Source: DASQEH01 sp038237745
GTDB taxonomy: Bacteria; Actinomycetota; Actinomycetes; Propionibacteriales; Nocardioidaceae
Length of the DNA stretch: 64,000 bases
Reading direction: 5' to 3'
NCBI GenBank assembly: GCA_038237745.1
Contig: JBBRYJ010000011.1
Span: 1-64,000 of the forward strand
The position numbers and the translations under genes are program-made. Shown in pieces: positions 1 through 8,776 of this stretch. Every line of letters begins with the position of its first letter. The first letter of the stretch is position 1. The notes under the pieces were generated by a model, which worked only from the letters and a program-made list of their open reading frames with translations, searched no databases and was not told the origin of the DNA.

Positions 1-151
1 CCATGGCAGACTCGCATTCAACGGATGCCCTTCTGTGAGTTGAGTTTGTAGCCGTCGCAAGCCACATTCTCTTTCCACAGCAGGGCATTCGTACGTCACG
101 ACCCGCCGCTCAGCTCAAGCGAACGGTGGATCCGGGGTAAGTGGCGTCGCG

Positions 152-1360
152 GTGGCCCTTGGGCTCGGCTTGACCGGTGTAGCCGGTGCAGCCGGTGCAG
201 CCAGCGCCCCGGCGGGCTCTGCACGCAGGGTCGGCGACAATATCGGTACAGCCCGGTTCAAGGAACAAGCGCTGTCGGGGACAGTGTCGTCGCGAGCCGA
301 GACGATTCCGACCTTCACCTCGTCGTACACCGACCCGACGAACGGCCAGACGTACCACTACACGATGGTCGGGACGGACCCGTCGAAGGGAAACGTCACG
401 ACGACCGTTCCGACCACGATCATCCCGATGCGCTTCGTGTTCCGGACATCGGCAGACCCGGGTGTTCGAGTGCTTGACGGCACCGACAAGGTGGATGCGA
501 CACGGAACTCACCGGTGTTCCGCAGCGCCGACATCGGGTCCGCTGCCAGCCAGACCGCCAGTGCTCCCCCGCAGCCGCCTGACGCACCACCCGGAGTAGC
601 GCCCGACCCCAGGGTCGTCAACGAGCCGTCGGACACCACCCAGCTCGGAGATGCGATCTACCGGGCGCAGTGGAACAAGACGGGTACCGGCTACCACGTC
701 CTTCTCGGGACGCCCTCCGTCTCGGCTACCCAGACCATCGTGGTGCCGAAGCACCAGGGCCAGATCGTGGTTGGAAGCCGTTCGGGAGCCGACATCGGAC
801 TGGTGAGCTACAGCTGGTTCGCGAGTCACCTCAACAACTTGCTGAGGTCGATGCACGTCAGCCCACACGTGCTGCCGATCTTCCTGGTGAACAACACGTT
901 CTTGTATGTCGGCAGCCTCGACAACTGCTGCATCCTCGGCTTCCACGGCGCGACGTCGTCAACTAGTGGGAACGGTCGCCAGAAGGTGAACACCTACATG
1001 TTCGCCTCGTACTCCCAGCCGGGGATCTTCTCAGCCAACGCCGGCGACCCGGTGTCCTACATCGCCGACATCCACGGCCTGAGCCATGAGGTCCAGGAGT
1101 GGTACGACGACCCGTTCGTCAACAACGAGATCAACCCCTGGCTCACCCCGACAGCCCCTCAGTACGGCTGTACGAGTGACCTGGAGACGGGTGACCCGGT
1201 CGTCGGATACGGGTTCGAGGTAGCCATGGGCAACGGCATCACATACCACCCGGAGGACGAGGTCCATTACTCCTGGTTCGCACGTGAGCACCCGTCACGT
1301 GCTGCTCGGGGTTACTACACCTACCTCAACAACTTCGCGCATGCCGCGCGAGGCTGCTGA
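152..1360 (+). CDS. Secreted hypothetical protein with HExxE-type motif
   Basis: 402 residues from a GTG. Residues 1-25 are Ala/Gly-rich and end like an exported signal (AGAAGAASA), but no basic N-region is present: the frame is open upstream to 44 without any ATG, GTG or TTG, so the signal looks short or its start is damaged. The C-terminal half contains HGLSHEVQEWYDDP (around residue 310), a histidine-glutamate cluster of the HExxE kind. This resembles the HELAE...DP segment of EXORDIUM-like (phosphate-induced) proteins and may bind a metal; that is inference. Convergent with the next gene across a hairpin. I do not recognise a named family, and enzymatic activity is unproven. Confidence 0.7.
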   Translation: MALGLGLTGVAGAAGAASAPAGSARRVGDNIGTARFKEQALSGTVSSRAETIPTFTSSYTDPTNGQTYHYTMVGTDPSKGNVTTTVPTTIIPMRFVFRTSADPGVRVLDGTDKVDATRNSPVFRSADIGSAASQTASAPPQPPDAPPGVAPDPRVVNEPSDTTQLGDAIYRAQWNKTGTGYHVLLGTPSVSATQTIVVPKHQGQIVVGSRSGADIGLVSYSWFASHLNNLLRSMHVSPHVLPIFLVNNTFLYVGSLDNCCILGFHGATSSTSGNGRQKVNTYMFASYSQPGIFSANAGDPVSYIADIHGLSHEVQEWYDDPFVNNEINPWLTPTAPQYGCTSDLETGDPVVGYGFEVAMGNGITYHPEDEVHYSWFAREHPSRAARGYYTYLNNFAHAARGC

Positions 1361-1380
1361 CGCGTCCGTCTGACACGAGT

Positions 1381-1413
1381 GAAGCGCCCCCCCCAGTACG
1401 GGGCGGGCGCTTC
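1381..1413. terminator. Bidirectional hairpin between convergent genes
   Basis: GAAGCGCCC pairs perfectly with GGGCGCTTC, with an inner CCCC/GGGG pairing. It sits 20 bases after the secreted protein gene and before the stop of the opposing membrane protein gene. There is no long T tract, which is usual in high-GC genomes. Confidence 0.6.
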
Positions 1414-1468
1414 TGTGCGTGCGAAACGTCCGAAGGCCGCCACGGCGTTGCCCCGCGCGCCGGGGCGC

Positions 1469-2302
1469 CTACGACGCGAGGGCCGTGTTGGCGGCGGGCG
1501 GTTGGCCAGACACTGAGGGGGCTGGCGCTGTCGGCTCGGTGGGCGTTGGTTCGGTGCTGGTCTGAGGCGCGGTCGTCGGCGGCTGGGTAGTCGGCGGCTG
1601 GGTGGTCGGCGGGCTGGTGCTCGCTCCAGTGGACGGCGCGCTTCCCGATGGGCCTGACGGAGCCGGGTCGGCGGGCCTGGTGCCGTTGCCGGTGCTGGTG
1701 TCGCTTCCAGAGCCCGGGCTGGTGTCGCTTCTGGTGCCGTGGGAGATGAGGCGGCCGACGGTCGTCCCGCCGTCGCCGTCGGACCCCGTAAGGGACGAGA
1801 CCGACCTTCCCAGCACCGTCTCGAGGGCGGTCAGCATCCCCAGGCCGACAACGAGGGTCACCACTGTGCTGACCGCCACGACGCCCCATCTGACCCGCCG
1901 ACTCGCCCGTGCCGAGGTCGCGCCGGGACTGCGCCGCTCCAGGCCTACGGGAGCAGTCGGCGGGAGCGTCTCAGCCGTCGAGGCGCCGTTCGCGCCTCGC
2001 GGGCGCTCCGGAAGGACGGGTAGCGTCTCGCGGATCACCTGCGAGCTTCGCTCGAGGGAGTGTTTGTAGAGAGCGGAGCTCACCGATACCACGACGCTCG
2101 CCACCAAGGCCCCGAGCACGGTGCCGGCCACGCCGAGCCACGAGGCAGCGACCGCGGCAGAGGCAGCAGCCAAGGCGCCCGCGAGAAGCTGCGGGATGCT
2201 CAAGTCCAGACGCGGTTTGCGCTCCGGAACGGGCTGGTCTTCGTTCGTGCTCGCCATCGCGCCGCCGATGGGCTTTGCGGCCGTGACCTGGTCGTGCGTC
2301 AT
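1469..2302 (-). CDS. Membrane protein with Pro/Thr/Ser-rich C-terminal tail
   Basis: 277 residues from ATG 2302, preceded by AGGACAGGACG. The frame is open further upstream, but that part has no protein-like character and would run into the divergent aldo/keto reductase gene. A hydrophobic Ala/Val-rich block (about residues 30-75) could form a hairpin in the membrane, and a single TM segment follows near residues 140-165 (WGVVAVSTVVTLVVGLGML). The last ~110 residues are low-complexity, with PPTTQ repeats, and probably lie outside the cytoplasm. Function unknown. Confidence 0.7.
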   Translation of the reverse strand: MTHDQVTAAKPIGGAMASTNEDQPVPERKPRLDLSIPQLLAGALAAASAAVAASWLGVAGTVLGALVASVVVSVSSALYKHSLERSSQVIRETLPVLPERPRGANGASTAETLPPTAPVGLERRSPGATSARASRRVRWGVVAVSTVVTLVVGLGMLTALETVLGRSVSSLTGSDGDGGTTVGRLISHGTRSDTSPGSGSDTSTGNGTRPADPAPSGPSGSAPSTGASTSPPTTQPPTTQPPTTAPQTSTEPTPTEPTAPAPSVSGQPPAANTALAS

Positions 2303-2515
2303 ACGTCCTGTCCTGAAGCCTGGGTCTGTGTCTCGAGGCTCTGCCGCCTCGCGGAACTGGAGGGTCGCTCGTACGGCGGCCTCCCTCCAGGCTAGATGCA
2401 AGGTCAGCGCAAGCTGTCCTCGATCGGCGCCTGAGGGACGTGAGTCCGGCCACACCGCGTCACCTTTAGCGCACTCCCTGGCGGCCGCAGAATCGTCGCC
2501 CATAGGGTTTGTCGG

Positions 2516-3495
2516 ATGCAGTACGTGAAGCTGGGCAGAACAGGGCTCGACGTGTCGCGGGTGGCCTTGGGGTGCATGAGCTACGGCACGCCCGACCGTG
2601 GCACCCACAGCTGGACGATGCCGGAGGACGAGAGCCGCCCATTTATCAGGAGGGCGGTCGAGCTCGGGATCAACTTCTTCGACACCGCCAATATGTACTC
2701 CGACGGCACCAGTGAGGAGATCGTGGGCCGCGCTCTCAAGGATTTCGCCAACCGGGACGAGGTGGTGGTTGCCACGAAGGTGTTCATGCCGATGCGCCCA
2801 GGGCCGAACGGCGCCGCCTTTCGCGGAAGGCCATCCTTGCCGAGATCGACCACAGTCTCAGGAGACTTGGTACCGAGTACGTCGACCTGTACCAGATCCA
2901 CCGGTGGGACCCGACCGTCGGTATCGAGGAGACGCTCGAGGCGTTGCACGACGTCGTCAAGAGCGGAAAGGCCCGCTACATCGGAGCGTCGTCGATGTAC
3001 GCCTGGCAGTTCTCGAAGGCGCTCTACACCTCCAGGGCCAACGGCTGGACCAGGTTCTCGACGATGCAGAACCACTACAACCTCCTGAACCGCGAAGAGG
3101 AGCGCGAGATGGTGCCGCTATGTCTCGACCAGGGCATCGGCGTCATACCGTGGAGCCCGTTGGCACGTGGCCGCTTGACCCGGGACTGGGATGCGAGCAG
3201 CGGCAGACAAGAGCAGGACGAGGTACTGAAGTCCCTTTACACGACGATGGCCGAGGCGGATCGCGCGGTCGTCGAGCGAGTGGCTGAAGTCGCCGAGCGT
3301 CGCGGGGTTCCGCGTGCTCAGGTCGCTCTGGCGTGGCTCGCCGCCAAGCCGGCCGTCACGGCACCAATCGTCGGCGCCACAAAGCCGCACCACCTTGACG
3401 ACGCGGTGGCCTCACTCGATTTGGTTCTTAGCGACGACGAGAGGTCTGCGCTGGAGGAACCGTACGTCCCGCACCCCGTCGAAGGGTTCAATTGA
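2516..3495 (+). pseudogene. Aldo/keto reductase, interrupted by a one-base frameshift
   Basis: The first ~100 residues (MQYVKLGRTGLDVSRVALG, then INFFDTANMYSDGTSEEIVG) are a typical aldo/keto reductase N-terminus, including the catalytic Asp and Tyr. The frame is lost at about 2812-2820. The remainder (KAILAEIDHSLRRLGTEYVD, then QIHRWD, and to the end VEGFN) is intact in another frame. Restoring one G in GGCGCCGCCTTTCGC rejoins the two halves as a full-length ~326-residue NADPH-dependent oxidoreductase. Either a recent inactivating deletion or a sequence error. The second half keeps coding character throughout, which argues against old decay. Confidence 0.85.
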
Positions 3496-3571
3496 CGCGC
3501 CGGGCCGATCCTCGACTCGAGCGGCACTGGGCTCATGATGGACCTATGTCGACGCAGAGACCGAGGAGCGC

Positions 3572-3934
3572 ATGATCGAACTCGTGACGACGGCCGTCAT
3601 GGTCCTCGCCGGGGCCGTGACCGTCTTCGCCCTCGGCTGTTTCTCGCTTGCCGGCTCCCGGCCACGAGCGCTCGACAGGGCGGTGGTCGTCCTCGAGGGT
3701 GGGCTGGTCCTGAGGGCCATGCTCGGCGTGGGCGCGATCGTATCGGGGCAGCATGCCTTCCCCGGCGGAACTCACGTCGCCTACCTGGTCACGTCCGTTG
3801 CGATACTTCCTGTCGCACTCGGCACACTGGTCGACGACCAGACACGGTGGTCGGCAGCTGTCCTGGCCGTCACATGCCTGGCAGTCCTCGTCGTCGCCCT
3901 GCGCCTTCAGATGACATGGGACGGCCATGCCTGA
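3572..3934 (+). CDS. Small four-helix membrane protein
   Basis: 120 residues starting MIELVTTAVMVLAGAVTVFA. About four hydrophobic segments: residues 4-28, 38-58, 66-86 and 92-112. No recognised domain. It overlaps the next gene by 8 bases and so probably forms an operon with it and mmuM. Function unknown. Confidence 0.7.
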   Translation: MIELVTTAVMVLAGAVTVFALGCFSLAGSRPRALDRAVVVLEGGLVLRAMLGVGAIVSGQHAFPGGTHVAYLVTSVAILPVALGTLVDDQTRWSAAVLAVTCLAVLVVALRLQMTWDGHA

Positions 3935-4436
3935 CCCGACAGCAGGTCGAGGCGGCGCCACGGCAAAGGGATCCGCCGAAAGTCCTACCGCGTCGGGCGC
4001 CTTTCCTCTCGGTCCGCATCGGGTGCTCATTGCGCTGTACGCGTTGTTCACACTCGCTGCGGGGGCCCGGAGCAGTGTCCAGCTCGCACAGAACGCCGGG
4101 GTGGCACCGGTCGCCTACGGGCTGTCCGCCGCCGCAGCCTGCACGTACGCCGCGGGGTGGTACGCGATCGCCCGGGCCGCGCGCGGCCGGACCGCCCTGG
4201 CCAGCGTGCTGCTCTGGGTCGAGCTGACTGGCGTACTTGTGGTCGGCACTCTCAGCCTCGTCGAGCCGGACTGGTTCCCCGACGCCAGTGTGTGGAGCGA
4301 CTACGGGATCGGGTACGGCTTCGTCCCCGTCGCCCTTCCTATCGGTGGCCTGCTATGGCTGCGCTGGCAGATTCGCCGGACACGACCTGCCGTGATCGAC
4401 GACCTACGGTTGGAGCATGACCAACCTCCTGGGTGA
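3927..4436 (+). CDS. Small membrane protein upstream of mmuM
   Basis: 169 residues. A polar N-terminus of about 28 residues is followed by four predicted TM segments (LIALYALFTLAAG near 34, then AYGLSAAAACTYAAGWYAI, LLWVELTGVLVVGTLSL, and FVPVALPIGGLLWLRW near 140) and a basic tail. It overlaps both neighbours (8 bases upstream, 20 bases downstream with mmuM), so the three are likely translated together. No named family recognised. Confidence 0.7.
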   Translation: MPDPTAGRGGATAKGSAESPTASGAFPLGPHRVLIALYALFTLAAGARSSVQLAQNAGVAPVAYGLSAAAACTYAAGWYAIARAARGRTALASVLLWVELTGVLVVGTLSLVEPDWFPDASVWSDYGIGYGFVPVALPIGGLLWLRWQIRRTRPAVIDDLRLEHDQPPG

Positions 4437-5316
4437 CGCGTTGGCATCGGGTCCGGTCGTCCTCGATGGTGGCCTCGCGACCCAGCTCGAGCACCAGGGC
4501 TACGACCTCTCGTCGGCGTTGTGGTCGGCGCGCCTCCTGCTCGACCAGCCCGATGCCATCGTCGAGGCCCACCGACGGTACTTCCAGGCAGGGGCAAGGG
4601 TGGCGGTCACGGCGTCCTACCAGGCCTCCTTCGGCGGGTTCGCGTCGCTGGGCATCGACGAGGCCGCAAGCGCCGAGCTCCTTCGCCGCAGCGTGGCCCT
4701 TGCCTCGACCGCTCGCGACGAGGTCGCGGACGGCAGGCAGCGCTGGGTCGCTGCCTCGGTGGGCCCGTACGGCGCAGCTCTGGCCGACGGGTCGGAGTAC
4801 CGCGGGGACTACTCACTCGACGTCGCGCAACTGCGACGGTGGCACCGGCCGAGGCTCGAGCTTCTCGCGGAGTCGGGTGCCGACATCCTCGCCCTCGAGA
4901 CCATCCCCTGCCTGGCCGAGGTCGAGGCGCTGCTCGCCGAGGTCGACGGCAGTGGCGTGGCCTGCTGGTTGTCTCTGACCTGTGACAAAGGCACGACACG
5001 CGCGGGGGAGCCTGTCACCGACGCGTTCGCCATGGCGCGTGACGTGGTCGAGGTGGTCGCCGTTGGCGTCAACTGCACCGACGCCACGGACGTCGCGGAG
5101 CTCGTCACCAGCGCTGCCGAGGCGAGCGGCAAGCCTGGAGTCGCTTACCCCAACAGCGGCGAGACGTGGGACGCCCGCCTTCATAGCTGGACTGGGGAGC
5201 CGTCGTTCGAGGCCACTCAGGTCGCCGACTGGGTCGCGCGCGGCGCACGGCTGGTAGGGGGCTGCTGCCGGGTCGGTCCCGACCAGATCTGCCAGATCGC
5301 CGCCGTCGTCGGGTGA
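4417..5316 (+). CDS. mmuM: Homocysteine S-methyltransferase
   Basis: 299 residues, family length. Transfers a methyl group from S-methylmethionine (or SAM) to homocysteine, giving methionine; cytoplasmic and cobalamin-independent. The N-terminal DGGLATQLE motif and the zinc ligands are all present: Cys in GVNCTD (around residue 219) and the Cys pair in GGCCR (around 283). The ALETIPC segment of the barrel is also intact. It overlaps the preceding membrane-protein gene. MmuM is often paired with an S-methylmethionine permease; here the partners are two small unknown membrane proteins that do not look like permeases. Confidence 0.93.
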   Translation: MTNLLGDALASGPVVLDGGLATQLEHQGYDLSSALWSARLLLDQPDAIVEAHRRYFQAGARVAVTASYQASFGGFASLGIDEAASAELLRRSVALASTARDEVADGRQRWVAASVGPYGAALADGSEYRGDYSLDVAQLRRWHRPRLELLAESGADILALETIPCLAEVEALLAEVDGSGVACWLSLTCDKGTTRAGEPVTDAFAMARDVVEVVAVGVNCTDATDVAELVTSAAEASGKPGVAYPNSGETWDARLHSWTGEPSFEATQVADWVARGARLVGGCCRVGPDQICQIAAVVG

Positions 5317-5422
5317 GTCTCCCGCGCTGGTGCCGAGCAGAGCAGAGGCCTTCGACCACCGGCGCTCAGGTGCGGGACAGCCCCTAGTCTTGGCGCATCG
5401 GGGGAGCTGACGAGAGGGTTGG

Positions 5423-6469
5423 ATGATGACTGAGCCGGAGACCGACGACCAGACCACCAAGGGCTCGTACGTGGAGTCGGGCAAGGACTTCAACCGGGAC
5501 ACCAACTACATCACCACCCGGATCACGGCGGACGGCGAAGACGGCTACCAGGTCGAGCCTGGCCGCTACAGGCTCATCGTCGCCCGCGCCTGTCCCTGGG
5601 CAAACCGTGCCATCATCGTCAGGCGCCTTCTCGGTCTGGAGGATGTGCTCTCGATGGGCATCTGCGGCCCGACCCACGACAAGCGGAGCTGGACCTTCGA
5701 CCTCGACCCTGGCGGCGTCGACCCTGTTCTGGGGATCAAGCGGATCCAGGACGCCTACTTCGCCCGCTTCCCGGGCTACGAGCGCGGCATCACGGTTCCG
5801 GCCATCGTCGAAGTCGCCACCGGCCACGTGGTCACGAACGACTATCCGCAGATCACGCTCGACCTCTCCACGCAATGGCGCGACTACCACCGAGACGGCG
5901 CGCCGGACCTCTACCCCGAGGCGCTGCGTGACGAGATCGACGAGGTGGCCGAGCTGGTCTTCAGGGACGTCAACAACGGTGTCTACCGCTGTGGTTTCGC
6001 CGGGTCGCAGGAGTCGTACAGCAGAGCGTACGAACGGCTCTTCTCCCGTCTGGACTGGCTGAGCGAGCGCCTGAGCAGCCAGCGCTTCCTGGTCGGGGAG
6101 ACGATCACCGAGGCCGACGTCAGGCTGTTCACCACGCTGGCCAGGTTCGACGCCGTGTACCACGGTCATTTCAAGTGCAACAGGGAGAAGCTCAGCGAGA
6201 TGCCGGTGCTGTGGGGCTACGCCCGCGACCTGTTCCAGACCCCCGGTTTCGGCGACACCACGGACTTCGTGCAGATCAAGCAGCACTACTACATCGTGCA
6301 CACAGACATCAACCCGACGCAGATCGTGCCAGCCGGCCCCGACCTGACGAACTGGCTGGCGCCGCATCACCGCGAGGAGCTGGGCGGTCGGCCGTTCGGC
6401 GACGGCACGCCCCCTGGCCCCCCGCAGGCGAGCGAGGTCGTGACGGCAGGTCACACCCCACTGTCGTGA
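5423..6469 (+). CDS. Xi-class glutathionyl-hydroquinone reductase-like thiol transferase
   Basis: 348 residues. The thioredoxin-like N-domain carries ARACPWANRAIIVRRLLGL, the CPW motif whose Cys is the catalytic nucleophile in Xi-class enzymes. The C-domain has the family's ITEADVRLFTTLARFDAVY segment. Family members reduce thiol-hydroquinone conjugates. In an actinobacterium the natural thiol is likely mycothiol rather than glutathione (inference). Two adjacent ATGs (5423, 5426) follow GAGAGGGTTGG. The 3' end overlaps the convergent glycosyltransferase gene by 19 bases. Confidence 0.9.
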   Translation: MMTEPETDDQTTKGSYVESGKDFNRDTNYITTRITADGEDGYQVEPGRYRLIVARACPWANRAIIVRRLLGLEDVLSMGICGPTHDKRSWTFDLDPGGVDPVLGIKRIQDAYFARFPGYERGITVPAIVEVATGHVVTNDYPQITLDLSTQWRDYHRDGAPDLYPEALRDEIDEVAELVFRDVNNGVYRCGFAGSQESYSRAYERLFSRLDWLSERLSSQRFLVGETITEADVRLFTTLARFDAVYHGHFKCNREKLSEMPVLWGYARDLFQTPGFGDTTDFVQIKQHYYIVHTDINPTQIVPAGPDLTNWLAPHHREELGGRPFGDGTPPGPPQASEVVTAGHTPLS

Positions 6470-7788
6470 GCCGGCCGTGACTCGGCGCCGTCGGCGTACG
6501 CACGGCCGGTCCGCTCGATCACGTCGACTCCGCTGTGAAGACCCTGTCGGCTCCTGATCCGCTCGCCCATCTCAGCCAGCCGCCTGCGCAGGGGCTCGTC
6601 ATTGACGACATCGTCCAATGCGCGACGGAGCTCGTCGCCCGTCGCAGCGTACGTCGCCAACCGTCGGCCGAACCCGAGCTCGTCCATCCGCTGGGCGTTG
6701 TCGTGCTGGTCCCAGAAGAGTGGCAGCACCACCATCGGCTTGCCGAAGTGGAGCGCCTCGGTGGTGGTGTTGTTGCCGCCGTGGGTGACGACCACGTCGA
6801 CCTGAGGAATCACCTTGGTCTGGGGCAGCGTTTGCGCGCCGACCATGTTCGGCGCCAGCGAGAGTTCCGCATGACGCGGTCCGAGGCTTACGACGAACCT
6901 GTGCCTGGTCTGGGCGAAGGCGTCGATCAGGTGCTGCATCAGGCTGACGTCGGCGCTCCCGAGCGAACCCAGGGACAGGTATACGAGGGCGCTCCCGTCA
7001 CCACCGGCAAGGGCACCGGGAAGCTCGTAGTCCGAGTCGGTCTCGCGCACACTCGAGTCCATCCGGTGCCAGGTCGCGTCGAGCGGCCGCTCCTCCACGT
7101 AGTCGGCCTCCTCGGGAAAGACATACAGGTTCGCGACCTGCGAGGTGTGGACGAAGCTCAGGTCGTCGAGGGGCGGCGCCCCCTGCTGGACCATCCATGC
7201 GGAGAATGCCCGCCACAACTGCCGGTGCATACGGTCGTACTCGTCGCGGAACGCCTGCCACTCGGCCCGATCCCTCGCCGGCAGGCCGGAGAACACCGGT
7301 GCGACGTCCGGGCCGGTCACCTCCAGAGGGTTGCAGGAGACGATGCGCACGTACGGCGCACCGCACGTGAGCAGACCGGCGAAACCTACGACGTTGTCCA
7401 ACACCACGACGTCGGGCCGCACACGTGCCAGGATCTCCCGCAGCTGAGGCTCGCAGTACATGGCTCCGTCGACCAGTGCCTGCCACGTCGGCCTGATGAA
7501 CGTCTCGACTTGCTCGATCGTCGGTTTGCGGAACTCCGGTGCCGTCTGGGTGATGAACTCCGTCCAGAAGGCGCCGGCGTCCTGCCCGTCGGGCTCGCCA
7601 GTGCTGTCGGACAGGTCGACGAGCGCCTCCTCGAAACCCAGAGGTTCGAGCCGGCCACGCCACGACGCCTCGGCGGCGAACACGACGCGGTGTCCACGTT
7701 GACGCAGGACGTCACCGAGCCCGATGCACTGGTTCGTCGGCCCGTAGGCGGACTCGGGCATGAAGACGACGGTGAGGGGTCGGGGCAC
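6451..7788 (-). CDS. MGT-family (GT1) glycosyltransferase
   Basis: 445 residues from a GTG. Family 1 glycosyltransferase resembling macrolide and sterol UDP-sugar transferases. The N-domain starts with the acceptor-binding ESAYGPTNQCIGLGDVLRQR. The C-domain has LVYLSLGSLGS, then IPQVDVVVTHGGNNTTTEAL, the nucleotide-sugar signature, and VLPLFWDQHDNAQRM. Likely glycosylates a small hydrophobic acceptor in the cytoplasm; the acceptor cannot be told from the sequence. No biosynthetic neighbours, so it may act in detoxification. No clear Shine-Dalgarno before the GTG. Confidence 0.88.
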   Translation of the reverse strand: MPRPLTVVFMPESAYGPTNQCIGLGDVLRQRGHRVVFAAEASWRGRLEPLGFEEALVDLSDSTGEPDGQDAGAFWTEFITQTAPEFRKPTIEQVETFIRPTWQALVDGAMYCEPQLREILARVRPDVVVLDNVVGFAGLLTCGAPYVRIVSCNPLEVTGPDVAPVFSGLPARDRAEWQAFRDEYDRMHRQLWRAFSAWMVQQGAPPLDDLSFVHTSQVANLYVFPEEADYVEERPLDATWHRMDSSVRETDSDYELPGALAGGDGSALVYLSLGSLGSADVSLMQHLIDAFAQTRHRFVVSLGPRHAELSLAPNMVGAQTLPQTKVIPQVDVVVTHGGNNTTTEALHFGKPMVVLPLFWDQHDNAQRMDELGFGRRLATYAATGDELRRALDDVVNDEPLRRRLAEMGERIRSRQGLHSGVDVIERTGRAYADGAESRPAHDSGV

Positions 7789-7912
7789 GCGAACACGGTA
7801 GACCGTCGGTCGTCGGTACGGCGCGCCTGACCGCTAGCGTCCTGGGGCGCGGGCTCGCAGTGCGTGGGGCGGGCGAGAGCAGAGCTCTCGACCACCCGGT
7901 ACCTTGAGGCCG

Positions 7913-8701
7913 ATGCGCATCGCCACGTGGAACGTGAACTCGATTCGGGCCAGGCTCGAACGCGTTGTGGAGTGGCTTCGGGCCACCGACGTCGACGTGC
8001 TTGCCATCCAGGAGACCAAGTGTCGCGACGACCAGTTCCCGAGCGACGTGTTCGCGGAACTCGGCTACGAGTCTGCCCACAACGGGACCTCGCAGTGGAA
8101 TGGCGTCGCAGTCGTCTCCCGCGTCGGCCTCGCCGATGTGGAGAGGACCTTTCCCGGACAACCTTCCTGGGAGGACTCCCGTGTGACCGAGGCACGGGCG
8201 CTCGCGGCGACGACTCGAGGCGTTCGGGTCTGGAGTCTGTACGTGCCGAACGGTCGCGAGCTCGAACACCCGCACCTCGCCTACAAGCTCGACTGGCTGG
8301 CGGCGCTGCGGCGTGCCGGCCTCGGGTGGACCGAAGCAGACGCTGACGCGCAGATCGCGCTCATGGGTGACTGGAACATCGCTCCCTACGACGAGGACGT
8401 CTGGGACATGACAACCTTCAGCCAGTCGACCCACGTGTCGCAGCCGGAGCGAGACGCCTTCTTCGCCCTCAACGATGCGGGCTTCGCAGATGTCGTGCGT
8501 CCGTACGCTCCAGGACCAGGTGTCTACACCTACTGGGACTACACCAGACTGCGCTTCGCCCGGCGGGAGGGCATGCGCATCGACTTCTGCCTCGCGAGTA
8601 CCGCTCTCGCCCGGCGGGTAACGGGTGGATCGATCGATCGTCAAGCCCGCAAGGGCAAAGGGGCCAGCGACCATGCGCCTGTCATCGTGGACATCGCCTG
8701 A
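7913..8701 (+). CDS. xth: Exodeoxyribonuclease III (AP endonuclease)
   Basis: 262 residues from ATG 7913; an in-frame TTG at 7904 would add three residues, but MRIATWNVNSIRARL is the usual family start. EEP-fold nuclease of base-excision repair that cleaves at abasic sites and degrades 3' ends. Active-site elements are all visible: ATWNVNSIR, IQETK, LYVPNG, GDWNIAP and SDHAPV. Divergent from the glycosyltransferase gene. Confidence 0.93.
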   Translation: MRIATWNVNSIRARLERVVEWLRATDVDVLAIQETKCRDDQFPSDVFAELGYESAHNGTSQWNGVAVVSRVGLADVERTFPGQPSWEDSRVTEARALAATTRGVRVWSLYVPNGRELEHPHLAYKLDWLAALRRAGLGWTEADADAQIALMGDWNIAPYDEDVWDMTTFSQSTHVSQPERDAFFALNDAGFADVVRPYAPGPGVYTYWDYTRLRFARREGMRIDFCLASTALARRVTGGSIDRQARKGKGASDHAPVIVDIA

Positions 8702-8776
8702 GGACGGGCGGCCGGTACGCTTCCTGGCACCACAACTCCCAGGTCCCACCACGATGACAAATCGACAGGTTGGAGC

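Noticed and set aside
2812..2820. Programmed frameshift in the aldo/keto reductase
   Set aside because: No slippery heptamer or downstream pseudoknot, and the family does not use frameshifting.
5384..6454. 356-codon minus-strand frame
   Set aside because: Antisense shadow of the CPW thiol transferase, and no domain seen.
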